A stretch of DNA of 64,000 bases from Colwellia sp. Arc7-635 (GTDB lineage: Bacteria > Pseudomonadota > Gammaproteobacteria > Enterobacterales > Alteromonadaceae). Each line of letters begins with the position of its first letter. Positions within the stretch are counted from its first letter, which is position 1. Below, piece by piece: positions 55,132 through 64,000 of the stretch. A model generated the notes under the pieces. The model ran no database searches, was not told the DNA's origin, and was given only the letters and a program-made list of their open reading frames with translations. The stretch is taken from contig NZ_CP034660.1 in the NCBI RefSeq assembly GCF_003971255.1, forward strand, positions 3,534,001-3,598,000, in the 5' to 3' direction. A program made the translations under genes and the position numbers.

Positions 55132-57351
55132 TTAATAACTTAAACGTAACTTAGCAAAAATATTATGAGCAGCTTTTTCTTTAAAGGCATGTTTATAAAG
55201 GTTTCGTTTACCAAATTTAGCAATTTCATCTTCGTATTCACCACCGAAACCATAACTTAGATAAAAAGCGGTTAATTTAGAAAGGGAATATTTATAACGT
55301 AATTGAAATGCATTTTCAGAAAAAGCAAAGTTATCACTCTTTTCTTGAGGTTTGGCTAAACCATTATTTTCGATCACATAATGTGATAAATTTTTAGCTT
55401 TGCCGATGATTGCGGCTAATTTAATACGTAATTCTTGATTATCACTGATTTGATAGTCTAGATTCAATTCAATGCCTTGTTCTGTGAAGTTAAACTCATC
55501 AATAGAGTTGCTTTCATCCCACTCAATCCAACTATCACTATTATATTGAGAAACAGAAACACTTACATTGAGCTTGTCATTGATCTGTTGTTCAATGCTG
55601 CCATTAATATTGTAGAATTTACCTTTCCATCCCTCTGTACCTAAATAAAGCACTGTACTATATTTCCCCCAAAGATATTCAGGAGAAGAAACGCCAAATT
55701 CTATATTATAAGAAGAAGGTAACCACAATGAATTATTACTGCGGGTAATAAGGTCATCAAATCCTGATGATAGCAACTCGAATGAAGCTTGATACTCAAA
55801 CTCATTATGAGTAACTATTTCGATACCTGTACCAATAAGGTGTGGGAGTTTTTCATTTTGAAAGTTTGTTTTTAATTCTGTTTCAAATCCGATAGTGACA
55901 TCTCTAATGTAGGTAGAGTTTATATTTGAGGTTTGGTATTCATATTCATACTCAAATTGTTTTCTATTTACTCGTTTTACGTACCCAATATCATTAAGTT
56001 GTAAATCTTCTCCATAAGTAAATAAGCTAAATTCATGACTATGTTGATCATCAATATCTGAACTGCCGGTTACCCACCAACCAATGTCATTAATATTATT
56101 TAGAGTCAGGTCTATTCTTGATTGAATGATCCCAGCATTAAGCTCACTGCTTTCTGATAATTTATAATGAAAATCTGATGATAGAACGATAGCTTTTCTA
56201 TCAATTGAGGGGGTATTTATATGATTTACTGATACACCTAATATATTGGCATTAAATGACTTTTGAGCACGTAATGAAAGGAAGTCACGACCTGCTCTAT
56301 CGTTAGTTGACTCCTCAAAAGAGGACAGAATACCAACGTCATAATTTGAGTGACTATACGTGTACTTTAATGCTGAATTTAACTCACTATTATAGCTATC
56401 GTCATAATATGACTTTCCACCAACTCGTGGAGTGTGAACAACAGTAAGTGACTCTGGAGCAGTTACATCAAATAGACTTTGATTATCACTAAAAAAAGGG
56501 CGTTTTTCAGAGAAAAAACTTTCTATAGCAGAAAAATTAACGATTAGTTCATCTGATTCTACTTGCCCAAAATCGGGGTTAATAGTAGCGCTTAATCGTT
56601 GATTTTTAGTCGGTTGCCAAAAAAAATCTGCCCCCAGAGACACATTGTTTTTATTTTCTACTATATCTCTGTTAGCAGAAATATAAGGAAAAAACTCAAA
56701 GATCGATTCGTTGACCACTGACGTTGAAAGTTTTGAGAATTGTTGGAAAAAATTATTCATTCTTTCATTTGTAGGGCTTGATGCGTAAGTCCCGTTAGTC
56801 GATTCATCAAATCGACTGATATATAAACCAAATATATTCTGATTCTTTATACTAAAGGTCATAGAACGCCAGGGAATAAATATTTCAGCTATCCAGTTAT
56901 CGCTATTTAATTTGGCTTCATATTGCCATTGGTTATTCCAATCAAGATTAAGTTCGCTATTAACATCATATTTACCGTCAAAATAGTTTCCTTGGTGGTT
57001 GACCCCAAAGACATAGCTTTCGGAAGAGTTGTTATTCATATCTAACATTATTTGAAAATGATCGTTGGAAAAAGTTTTATCATTTTCTTGGGTGCGTATT
57101 CTTAACGTTCTTTTGATATTAGCGGTTAACCCTAAATAAATCCCCTGATCAGTGGTAACAATACGATAAGTAAAATTATCTTTCTGAGTATTGAATGTTT
57201 GAGGGGCTACCTGATAATTTATATTATTCTCTAGAGTATCTCCCCATTCAGAGGGATTTAGTATACCGTCGATAATTATCTCAGTAGCAAGCACATTACA
57301 GGTAAATATAGCGCCTAAAAGTATTAACGGGATACATAGGAAACACTTCAT
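55132..57351 (-). CDS. DUF5916 outer-membrane-type protein with CBM9-like N-terminus
   Basis: A 739-residue secreted protein. A signal peptide (IPLILLGAIFTCNVLA) precedes a carbohydrate-binding-module-9-like domain (IIIDGILNPSEWGDT, DHFQIMLDMNNN, WIAEIFIPWRSMTF). A long DUF5916 region follows, with LSATINPDFGQVESDELIVN and FFSEKRPFFSDNQSLF, the hallmark of the family. The C-terminal half is strand-rich and ends FAKLRLSY, like an outer-membrane barrel. Its ATG overlaps the histidine kinase stop as ATGA, which is unusual for a barrel protein and implies that it is made together with the two-component system. Molecular function is unknown. Confidence 0.82.
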   Translation of the reverse strand: MKCFLCIPLILLGAIFTCNVLATEIIIDGILNPSEWGDTLENNINYQVAPQTFNTQKDNFTYRIVTTDQGIYLGLTANIKRTLRIRTQENDKTFSNDHFQIMLDMNNNSSESYVFGVNHQGNYFDGKYDVNSELNLDWNNQWQYEAKLNSDNWIAEIFIPWRSMTFSIKNQNIFGLYISRFDESTNGTYASSPTNERMNNFFQQFSKLSTSVVNESIFEFFPYISANRDIVENKNNVSLGADFFWQPTKNQRLSATINPDFGQVESDELIVNFSAIESFFSEKRPFFSDNQSLFDVTAPESLTVVHTPRVGGKSYYDDSYNSELNSALKYTYSHSNYDVGILSSFEESTNDRAGRDFLSLRAQKSFNANILGVSVNHINTPSIDRKAIVLSSDFHYKLSESSELNAGIIQSRIDLTLNNINDIGWWVTGSSDIDDQHSHEFSLFTYGEDLQLNDIGYVKRVNRKQFEYEYEYQTSNINSTYIRDVTIGFETELKTNFQNEKLPHLIGTGIEIVTHNEFEYQASFELLSSGFDDLITRSNNSLWLPSSYNIEFGVSSPEYLWGKYSTVLYLGTEGWKGKFYNINGSIEQQINDKLNVSVSVSQYNSDSWIEWDESNSIDEFNFTEQGIELNLDYQISDNQELRIKLAAIIGKAKNLSHYVIENNGLAKPQEKSDNFAFSENAFQLRYKYSLSKLTAFYLSYGFGGEYEDEIAKFGKRNLYKHAFKEKAAHNIFAKLRLSY

Positions 57352-58769
57352 AATGTTAAAGTGAATGTAATTCTCTGGTCCTGTTCTTTTGATACAGATA
57401 TAGAGCTACCAATTTTTTCACTGTACGATTTTACGATAGCTAAACCAAGCCCAAAACGTTGTGATGATGTTCTCGATTCATCTTTTTGCCATAGTGGTTC
57501 AAAAAACGAATTTAAATCTTCATTATCGTATTGATGAGTACTCTTATTGCAAATTTTAATATTTAATTTATTTTCAGAGCTAGAAGTCACAACTATAGAT
57601 ATCAATGAATCAATAGGGCTGTAATAAATAGCATTGTTAATTAAGTTAGATAGAATCGTATCTATCGCCGTTTCATTAGTAAAAACCATCAACGTTTTAT
57701 CATCGTAACTCTGGTCTATTTTTCTTCTTGATTTATTTTCTCTATTAACAATAGTATTGATAAGCTCCTTTATGTCTAAATCTTTTTTAACTAACTCACC
57801 TGTATTGCTGCTTTTTTTAAGTAATAAAATACCGTTAACTATATTTTTTAAACGTTCTGAAATTTCGAGAACGTCTTGATAAAAGTTATCAGTAATTTGT
57901 TTTTCATGTGGAAATTTTATAGCGACTTCGCTTAGATTTAGTAGTTCAGCAATAGGCGTTTTAAGTTCATGTGCTATATCTGAAGTAATTCTTTTTTCTC
58001 GTGAATACAGCTTTTTATTTTCATTGATAAAGCCATTAATTCCGTTCGCAATATCAATAAGTTCCTCAGGTAATTGATCGGTAGATAATGAAGACACATC
58101 AGAATTTAAGTTTACTTGCTTAAGCTCCTTATTTAATTTAACAAGTGGCCTTAAGCCTCTTGAGACTACTTTTGAAACAATGATTTGTACGGAAATAATT
58201 GATAATAACGATGTAATTATGAATATGACGTCCACAAACCAAAGTATTTGATTTAATCCTTCATTACTTATTGCATAAGCAAGCTCCATCGTTTTTTGTG
58301 TTTTGCTAAATTCTTCTTTTGTAACACCATAGTCTTCTCTAATGTCGCTATCTATTTGCGGTATAAACTTAATAAATAGCATTTTTCCAGAACGCCCATC
58401 AGGTAATGTAATATCTTTTATAATTGTTTCATGAAGTTTTGCATTTAATTTTGGAAGGTCATGAAGTTCAAATAAATCAAGAGTGTCAGAGCGTTCAAAC
58501 ACCTTATTATCACGCCATAACTGGTAGTATTCCGGATCATTTTTACCTTCAAACTCTGGCATGAATTCTCCAGCAAAGTCGAAATCAACTTCATTTAAAT
58601 CTTCACTAATAAGTGTTGTAAGTAAGCCCGCTTTAGTTTTCATTGCTCGATCAAATTCATTACTGATCCATGTATCAACAAGGATATCTGTAACAAGAAA
58701 TATACCTACTAGCAAAATAGAAACTGAAATTGAAATATATTTACTGAGTTTTTTCTTAATCGAATTCAT
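57348..58769 (-). CDS. Sensor histidine kinase
   Basis: A 473-residue membrane kinase. Helix one (about 12-30) and helix two (about 172-195) enclose a periplasmic sensor domain of 140 residues rich in Asp and Glu, with an acidic stretch EFMPEFEGKNDPEY. HAMP-like residues follow, then the H-box SDIAHELKTPIAELLN with the phosphorylated His, the N-box NLINNAIYYSP, and the G-box FGLGLAIVKSYSEKIG. An acidic sensor is typical of kinases that feel cations or cationic peptides, which would fit the eptA target, but this is inference. The start overlaps the response regulator stop (TAATG). Confidence 0.92.
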   Translation of the reverse strand: MNSIKKKLSKYISISVSILLVGIFLVTDILVDTWISNEFDRAMKTKAGLLTTLISEDLNEVDFDFAGEFMPEFEGKNDPEYYQLWRDNKVFERSDTLDLFELHDLPKLNAKLHETIIKDITLPDGRSGKMLFIKFIPQIDSDIREDYGVTKEEFSKTQKTMELAYAISNEGLNQILWFVDVIFIITSLLSIISVQIIVSKVVSRGLRPLVKLNKELKQVNLNSDVSSLSTDQLPEELIDIANGINGFINENKKLYSREKRITSDIAHELKTPIAELLNLSEVAIKFPHEKQITDNFYQDVLEISERLKNIVNGILLLKKSSNTGELVKKDLDIKELINTIVNRENKSRRKIDQSYDDKTLMVFTNETAIDTILSNLINNAIYYSPIDSLISIVVTSSSENKLNIKICNKSTHQYDNEDLNSFFEPLWQKDESRTSSQRFGLGLAIVKSYSEKIGSSISVSKEQDQRITFTLTL

Positions 58770-59443
58770 TACTTATTCTCTATAAAGTATCCAAAACCAC
58801 GTTTAGTTTTAATCGGTAGATCACAACCTAAGCTTTTTACTTTTTTTCTGGTAGAAGATAAATGAGCTTCAATTGAATTCTTCGCAACAGCATCATATTG
58901 CCCTGCCAAATACTCACTTAATTTTTCAGACGAAAGGATTTTCCCCTGATTTGTAAATAGGCATTCAACTAATTTATATTCATTAGGAGTCAAATTCGCA
59001 TCAACTCCATTGCAATGTAATTGCTTTAAGTGAAGATCTAATGAAAATGCACCAATATCAACTTTGCTATCATTGATATTTAAACTACCTCTGCGCATTA
59101 AGCAGAGTAGACGTACATGAAGTTCATCAAATGAGAATGGCTTTGTTAGGTAATCATCAGCTCCATTAAGTAGCCCTTGAATTTTATCTTCTGTGAGATC
59201 TCTAGCAGATAAAATAAGGACGCGAATATCAAGATTTGCTTTTCTAATAGCCTTTAGAATAGCGGTGCCATCAACTGATGGCAGCATAAGATCAAGAATT
59301 AACAATGAATACTTCCCCGCTAATGCCATGCTAAGCCCTTCAGAACCGTCTCCAGTATCGTCTACAGTAAACCCTAGATTTGACAAGCCTATTTTTAAAC
59401 TTCGTCTCAATGAAGTTGAATCTTCAATAATTAATACTTTCAA
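58769..59443 (-). CDS. OmpR/PmrA-type response regulator
   Basis: A 224-residue regulator with receiver and winged-helix domains. Asp7-8 acidic pair (IIEDS), the phospho-acceptor Asp51 in LLILDLMLPSVDG, and Lys in DDYLTKPFSFDELHVRL are present. The DNA-binding half runs from about residue 130 and ends KTKRGFGYFIENK. The frame starts with TTG at 59441-59443; no ATG or GTG lies in a better place. Its overlap with the kinase gene and the eptA-dgkA genes downstream suggest a PmrAB-like circuit. Confidence 0.92.
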   Translation of the reverse strand: MKVLIIEDSTSLRRSLKIGLSNLGFTVDDTGDGSEGLSMALAGKYSLLILDLMLPSVDGTAILKAIRKANLDIRVLILSARDLTEDKIQGLLNGADDYLTKPFSFDELHVRLLCLMRRGSLNINDSKVDIGAFSLDLHLKQLHCNGVDANLTPNEYKLVECLFTNQGKILSSEKLSEYLAGQYDAVAKNSIEAHLSSTRKKVKSLGCDLPIKTKRGFGYFIENK

Positions 59444-59539
59444 TTTATAGGTTGCCTACTTTATTTATAGTAATAATAAGTTAACAAATTAAACTTAAGA
59501 TTCGCTGATTTTATGCTTAAATAAATTAAGTTTATCGAT

Positions 59540-59815
59540 TTATTTTAACAATAGTTCAAATATTCTATGCCTCCCACTGAACGTTGTTATTAAAGTGAAT
59601 ATTAGTATAAATGATGATAGGAAATAAAATATCTTCACAATGTCAGTTCTAGGCTCAGAGTTAACCTTAAATAATCGAGTATGATCATCTAATGAACTTG
59701 AGGTAGAGCCTACAATTAACCAGTTGTTAGCTTCAGCTAAGTGCGCTCGCCTGTCTTTATTTTCTAGTATTTGTGAGGTTTTTATCGTTTTATTACCACT
59801 TTTGACATGAAAGCT
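59540..59815 (-). pseudogene. C-terminal gene remnant or start-less reading frame
   Basis: About 91 codons stay open on the minus strand with no ATG, GTG or TTG start. The reading includes NNWLIVGSTSSSLDDHTRLF, then a hydrophobic helix IFYFLSSFILIFTLIT, and ends FSGRHRIFELLLK before TAA at 59540-59542. It reads like the end of a membrane protein whose 5' part has been lost. I do not recognise it. The rest of 59444-60139 shows no gene. Confidence 0.4.
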
Positions 59816-60139
59816 TCAATTAATTTATTCCTATTTAGCTGTAGCCCTAATACCAGAATTAAAAAATTCTAGTTATTTATTAAGATCGCCTCAGACGTTG
59901 AAATCATGCGACGACTATCTTTATTTACGTCAATTTTATAGCGAATATTTTAAACACCAAGTAACCTCTAAAATTAGCCCTCTTAGCCATCAAGACGATT
60001 AGCATTTTTAGTTTTAGTTTTAAGTACTTGGCTTAAATCACCTAGGGCTCAATGCCGAAATCATATGTCCTATCGGCTTTAGAAGTAGCGATGATAAAAG
60101 TGCGCTGAACGCTAAATACCGTAATTTAGTCACCGTATT

Positions 60140-60592
60140 ATGAGTGTATTATGGCCTTTCGCATTATTAGCGGGTAGCTGTATTGCTGTGCAAGCAGCAA
60201 TGAATGCTCGATTGGGGCAAATTATTAACAATACTTGGCTAGCAACAAGTTATGCCTTTTTCACTAGTTTCTTGTTGGTGTTTCTGATGTTTTTATTGCT
60301 CAATACAACAGGTATTACAATACAATGGCAACAAACTTCTTTTAGTGAAGTTCCTTGGTATTTATGGTTCTCGTGTGTATTAAGTGATATTGGGGTGGTA
60401 AGTATGTATTGGCTTATTCCAAAAATGGGAGTAGGTACTTTAATGAGTTACGCCTTGACGGGTCAGTTGATCGTAGCAATGCTAATAAGTCATTTCGACC
60501 TATTTGAAAGCCCTCAAAAATTTATATCAATGACTAAGTTAGCCGGTTCACTGTTATTGATAATGGGTATTCTTTTACTTAATAAGGATTAA
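60140..60592 (+). CDS. YdcZ-family (DUF606) DMT-type membrane protein
   Basis: A 150-residue membrane protein with five hydrophobic segments. AGSCIAVQAAMNARLGQIIN at the start, WYLWFSCVLSDIGVVSMYWLIPKMG in the middle and LAGSLLLIMGILLL at the end follow the YdcZ (DMT_YdcZ) pattern, a five-helix half-size member of the drug/metabolite transporter superfamily, which probably works as a dimer. Substrate unknown. The next gene begins after one base, so the two form a unit with the GNAT acetyltransferase. No strong ribosome site is seen before ATG 60140. Confidence 0.82.
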   Translation: MSVLWPFALLAGSCIAVQAAMNARLGQIINNTWLATSYAFFTSFLLVFLMFLLLNTTGITIQWQQTSFSEVPWYLWFSCVLSDIGVVSMYWLIPKMGVGTLMSYALTGQLIVAMLISHFDLFESPQKFISMTKLAGSLLLIMGILLLNKD

Positions 60593-60594
60593 GC

Positions 60595-61248
60595 ATGTCA
60601 GATATGTTACAAGAAAACTTAACGAACTTAGACAATTTTTGGCATGTTATGGCCGATAATCAGGGCTCTGAAATAAATATACACTCAACATGGCCAAACA
60701 AAATTTGGCACACAGATTTTAGAAAAACAGAGAGTAATGAATGGTATGGCCGCGTACATGTCACTATAGAAAAGCCACGCTCAACAGATCAGGTAGTTAT
60801 AAAAAGTACTTTAAAAGCCATGTATTTAAATCTGAACATTGCCAATGGACAAGAGCATGAACAAGTCATACAAGTCAGTACGCTTGAAGAACTTAAAGAA
60901 TGGTGTAATACATGTGCTCAGGCGTTTGGATACGAGATAGACATGCAAGCCCTCATCCCACTTTTCAATGACAAAAAATCCACTATATTGGCTTTTAAAG
61001 TTAACGGTAAGATGGTTGCTACTGCAATTTTATATCAATCGAAGAAAAATATGGGCATACATCAAGTTGGAGTATTACCTAGTTTTCAAGGGTGTGGAAT
61101 TGGTAAAAAAATAATGCATCATTTAGTGGCAGTGGCAAAAAACAAAGCATGTAAAACCATGACATTACAAGCATCTCAAGCGGCCATATCAATGTATTTA
61201 ACTATGGGGTTCGTGAAATTAATCGATGTCTATCACCTTGAAAAGTAA
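60595..61248 (+). CDS. GNAT-family N-acetyltransferase
   Basis: A 217-residue acetyltransferase. The acetyl-CoA-binding GNAT motif A is seen at MGIHQVGVLPSFQGCGIGKKI (Q/R-x-x-G-x-G/A form), followed by the AISMYLTMGFVKL motif B near the end. The first 85 residues lack the fold and are uncharacterised. The substrate is unknown. It is encoded directly behind the YdcZ-like transporter gene. Confidence 0.82.
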   Translation: MSDMLQENLTNLDNFWHVMADNQGSEINIHSTWPNKIWHTDFRKTESNEWYGRVHVTIEKPRSTDQVVIKSTLKAMYLNLNIANGQEHEQVIQVSTLEELKEWCNTCAQAFGYEIDMQALIPLFNDKKSTILAFKVNGKMVATAILYQSKKNMGIHQVGVLPSFQGCGIGKKIMHHLVAVAKNKACKTMTLQASQAAISMYLTMGFVKLIDVYHLEK

Positions 61249-61452
61249 TATCAGTAGTAAAAACAACGACCAATTTAACTGGTATTATTAATGCGTAAAT
61301 ACTTATTGTTTAAACGTAATAAATCACTGTTGAAGAAAAATATCACTTTTAGTAAGAGCAATTAAACTTATTGCTGACAAAGTGCTACTGTATTATGATT
61401 TATTAACCAATACCTATCGAAATAACAATGCTTTACTAGAAGGGATGAAGGT

Positions 61453-61920
61453 ATGACGATTGGCAAAATAATGCGCCGAAATTTGATCACTTTAGATATG
61501 GATAACACCCTAGCTGCTGCTAAGGACTTATTTGATAAGCATAATATGCATCATATTTTGGTGAAAGATGAAGCGACCTTAGTCGGTGTTATTACCGATC
61601 GCGACCTTTGGAGAAACTTAAGCCCTACCGTAGGCACACGTAAAGAAACGGCACAAGATAGCTTTATTCTCAATAAGCGCGTGCACTTAATTATGGTTAG
61701 AGATCTGATCACAGCAACAGAAGATGTGACCATAAACGAAGCTGTATTGCTTTTTTATGATCACAGAGTCTCTTGTTTACCTATTGTAGATGAGAAAAAC
61801 GCCCCCATTGGCATAGTGACTTGGCGTGATATTATCAAAGTTATTGCCTTGCAGTATCGTCGAAAAATGCAAAGAAATATCGAAGAAAAGCTCGACAATA
61901 AAGCTGAAAGTAGCACTTAA
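61453..61920 (+). CDS. Tandem CBS-domain protein
   Basis: A 155-residue soluble protein made of two CBS motifs: IMRRNLITLDMDNTLAAAKDLF with HHILVKDEATLVGVITDRDLW, and IMVRDLITATEDVTINEAVL with CLPIVDEKNAPIGIVTWRDIIK. Such Bateman modules bind adenosine nucleotides and act as energy or ion sensors. A short charged C-terminal tail (QRNIEEKLDNKAESS) follows. No effector domain is present, so it must act in trans. AAGGGATG lies upstream of the start. Confidence 0.9.
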   Translation: MTIGKIMRRNLITLDMDNTLAAAKDLFDKHNMHHILVKDEATLVGVITDRDLWRNLSPTVGTRKETAQDSFILNKRVHLIMVRDLITATEDVTINEAVLLFYDHRVSCLPIVDEKNAPIGIVTWRDIIKVIALQYRRKMQRNIEEKLDNKAESST

Positions 61921-61965
61921 ACGAGAGTTAAAAAAACTTAAAGCAACATTAAAGAAATGCTATTT

Positions 61966-62306
61966 TTAAGAGCTACAAGATAGCATTGAACACCCTGCTT
62001 TATGCTTTGTCCATTCAGGACGTTTTTCATCAAAATGCTCAAATTCAGGCTGCTCATCATATGGCTGAGCTAATACTTTATGTAATTGATAAAGTAATGA
62101 GTAATCACCCTGCTCGGCCAATTCAATAGCTTGCTGTGCTAAATCATTATGTGGCACATACTTAGGATTTATTGCATGTATTTTCAGCTTAATTTCTTGA
62201 CGATTGTTGTCACGACTATTTCGTAATACGACATAGTGATCTAAGCAATTGTATAATGTTTCTTGATATAACGAGGTCCTTTGTCCTTCATTATAAAAAC
62301 AGCACT
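61966..62306 (-). pseudogene. selO: Remnant of selO (YdiU) protein AMPylase, 3' end only
   Basis: The minus-strand frame ends with KAGCSMLSCSS, the Cys-containing C-terminus of bacterial SelO, preceded by NPKYVPHNDLAQQAIELAEQ and LAQPYDEQP, which match the last part of this pseudokinase-fold AMPylase. Further upstream the frame continues as GQRTSLYQETLYNCLDHYVV, which no longer fits well, and a stop lies just beyond about 62335. The roughly 400 residues of the catalytic domain are missing, so the gene is truncated at its 5' side. An ATG at 62157 would give only 63 residues. Confidence 0.8.
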
Positions 62307-62336
62307 TAAGGTCGTGATGAATTGGTTATCGAAAGT

Positions 62337-62864
62337 AAAGGTAATATCAGACAAGTGGATTTGCGCACTCTGTAAAACAAGGCTGCTAGTATCGACCGAT
62401 CAAAGGTTAAATTTAACCAAACAATCAATATGATGATGATAGAATTTACTTAAGTTACTCCTTGTTTAATGAAACATATAAGCGCACTTTATTAAAAATA
62501 AAAACATCTAAGTATTGAGAAGAATATTTACGACTATCGCGAAAAAAAACATTTAATGAACTTAAACTACAGTTAATAATGCTAATCTATTTAGTAAACA
62601 AGCATTAATGACATCTGATTGTAAATCAACCTAGGATTAATTTCATTGCGGTCAGTATCATACAGATAAAGCATTTTCTTTTTCCATGATGAAAGCGTGC
62701 TGTAAAATATCTTAGACTATACTGATTAGATATTTCATCGTTACCTCACTTAATTCACAGTGAAGATAACAATGGCTATCCCACCTATAATATTAAAAAA
62801 AGGGGTAGGAAAATATAACATCAAATCCATAAGTTCGTCCCAAATAAGTACATTAGGTCATTTT
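62337..62864. other. Gene-free region upstream of the TPR protein
   Basis: AT-rich, no convincing gene. A short minus-strand stretch next to the selO remnant (62306-62400) reads SAQIHLSDITFTFDNQFITT in another frame and may be debris from the same rearrangement. No operator was recognised. Confidence 0.4.
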
Positions 62865-64000
62865 ATGCTGAATGGTAGAATAAGTTTTTCAAAGCGTATA
62901 CCTGCATTTTATTTCTTTATATTAATGTTGATTCTTTCACCACAAACAGTAGCTTCTCCAGACGAACTTCTCCCGTATGCGGAATTAAGTGGTACTGAAC
63001 TTGGGCAAAAATTAATATTGATAGAAGCAATAATCAAACAAGACCCTAAGTTAGCACTAGCACAGTTAACACAATTGAAGTCATCGAACAAATGGCAACA
63101 CAAGCCAATATTTAATGCTAAATACTACATAATAAAATTTCACATACATCGAGCGCTCTCTTCTCCAACAGACGCTAATATTGTAATCAAAGAGATGGCT
63201 GCATACGCCATAAATAACAAATTAAACTGGCTCACTTTAGAAGCTAAATATTACCAAGCAAATATTATATTGATGCAAAATGGTAATAATATAGCGATTC
63301 TTAACATTATTGAAACTGCCTTACCTTTAGCTATTAAAATCAATTTTAGCCATTTAGTTGGCCGTTTTTATAATTTACGAGCAATTTCATTGCAAAATAG
63401 CGGTAATAATGAAGCTGCATTGATAGATTATCACCAGGCTATAGATATTTTGTCTCATTACCCTAATGAAAGTTGGCTAATAAAAATTTATTCAAATATT
63501 TCAATTGTCTACTTAGAGCTGGAAGACTTGAGTAAAGGCCTAGAGTTTAATCAATTAGCTTTTGATATATATGAAAAAGAAGCAAAAGACGATGCAGAAT
63601 TAAAAACATCATTGCTAATCATGAAAGCCGTTTTTTTTAAAAGATTACATGCTGACAAAAAGGCCATAACGACACTTTATTTAGCAAAAGAAAGTGCTGA
63701 AAAGTCTGGTTCTATCAACTTAATACTGAATGTTAAAAACAACTTATCGGGCATGTTATTAAAAAATAAAAAGGTTAATGACGCAAAAGAAATAGCACAA
63801 GAATGTATCGAACTTTCAATAGAGCATAACATTATCTCCTCTTTATATTATTGCCGATCGAACCTTGGACAAATAGAGATGGAGTTAGGGAACTATCCTG
63901 CTGCCATTGAATTATTATCCCAAGCAAAAGAAGGCTTTAAACAACAAAACAGCATTAAAGCAATGATAGAACAACAACGTAGCTTAAGTCATGTTTATGA
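62865..64000 (+). CDS. Secreted TPR-repeat protein, cut by the right edge
   Basis: The frame opens at ATG 62865 and is open for 378 codons to the window end. A signal peptide or anchor (IPAFYFFILMLILSPQTVA) is followed by helical repeats with the TPR spacing, for example GRFYNLRAISLQNSGNNEAA, IYSNISIVYLELEDLSKGLE and SNLGQIEMELGNYPAAIELL. Proteins of this kind in marine gammaproteobacteria often continue into a membrane helix and a GGDEF or histidine-kinase domain, so it may be the sensor half of a signalling enzyme. That part is outside the window and cannot be confirmed. Confidence 0.75.
   Translation, partial: MLNGRISFSKRIPAFYFFILMLILSPQTVASPDELLPYAELSGTELGQKLILIEAIIKQDPKLALAQLTQLKSSNKWQHKPIFNAKYYIIKFHIHRALSSPTDANIVIKEMAAYAINNKLNWLTLEAKYYQANIILMQNGNNIAILNIIETALPLAIKINFSHLVGRFYNLRAISLQNSGNNEAALIDYHQAIDILSHYPNESWLIKIYSNISIVYLELEDLSKGLEFNQLAFDIYEKEAKDDAELKTSLLIMKAVFFKRLHADKKAITTLYLAKESAEKSGSINLILNVKNNLSGMLLKNKKVNDAKEIAQECIELSIEHNIISSLYYCRSNLGQIEMELGNYPAAIELLSQAKEGFKQQNSIKAMIEQQRSLSHVY

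Noticed and set aside
61966-62157. A genuine 63-residue small protein gene
   Set aside because: Its sequence matches the end of SelO and the similarity continues upstream of the ATG, so it is a remnant, not a stand-alone gene.
62909-63103. Minus-strand frame within the TPR gene
   Set aside because: The plus-strand frame from 62865 has a signal peptide and TPR pattern running to the window end; the minus frame is its shadow.

Overview
The window looks like a chromosomal segment of a marine gammaproteobacterium of the Alteromonadales, most likely Colwelliaceae (Colwellia/Thalassotalea type). The evidence is an AT-rich base composition, gene order partly shared with E. coli, many outer-membrane proteins, very long PstC/PstA permeases, and short ATACCAAT-ended repeats that I associate with this group. 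This placement is inference from gene content, not a phylogeny.

Layout. 1-5340: parE (cut by the left edge), yqiA, cpdA, yqiB and nudF on the minus strand, divergent from tolC; this is the classic enterobacterial order. 5377-11663: hldE, an LpxL-type acyltransferase, a TcpQ-like protein and glnE. 11737-18431: an inserted cassette of nine probable genes lies between glnE and ygiF, which are neighbours in E. coli. It has two transcription units. The first encodes a lipoprotein with a basic tail, a doubled DUF350 membrane protein and a membrane-anchored spermidine synthase-like protein. The second encodes DUF2170, a PspA/YjfJ homologue, DUF2491, a ribbon-helix-helix-like protein, a mini K+ channel and a 32-residue peptide. 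Both units carry the same palindrome, GACATAATATGTC, at their promoters. This is the best candidate here for a little-described system: an envelope-stress, polyamine or ion-linked PspA module with a probable dedicated operator.

18900-24432: ygiF and ygiM, then a small CDP-glycerol set (a glycerophosphotransferase-like enzyme and a TagD-like cytidylyltransferase) and a Wzi-type outer-membrane protein. 24688-29727: a leucine operon with leader peptide, attenuator and leuABCD. 29887-32926: an ExeA-GspB fusion and cca. 33047-35703: a TonB-dependent receptor gene broken by one frameshift. 36313-39038: fahA and trhO. 39041-39884: repeats and tRNA-Phe. 40069-47877: a phosphate block (pit, DUF47, phoU, pstB, pstA, pstC) read from a promoter with tandem Pho boxes; pstS and phoBR are not in the window.

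48480-59443: a minus-strand envelope-remodelling block. A two-component system, a DUF5916 protein, a one-POTRA Omp85-like barrel, EptA and DgkA are tightly packed, followed by a COG4705 protein and an LtaS-like transferase. EptA releases diacylglycerol and DgkA can recycle it, so this resembles a PmrAB-like lipid A modification regulon with two added outer-membrane proteins. 60140-64000: a YdcZ-family membrane protein, a GNAT acetyltransferase, a CBS-domain protein, a selO remnant and a secreted TPR protein cut by the right edge. No CRISPR array, rRNA, intact insertion sequence or prophage was seen.
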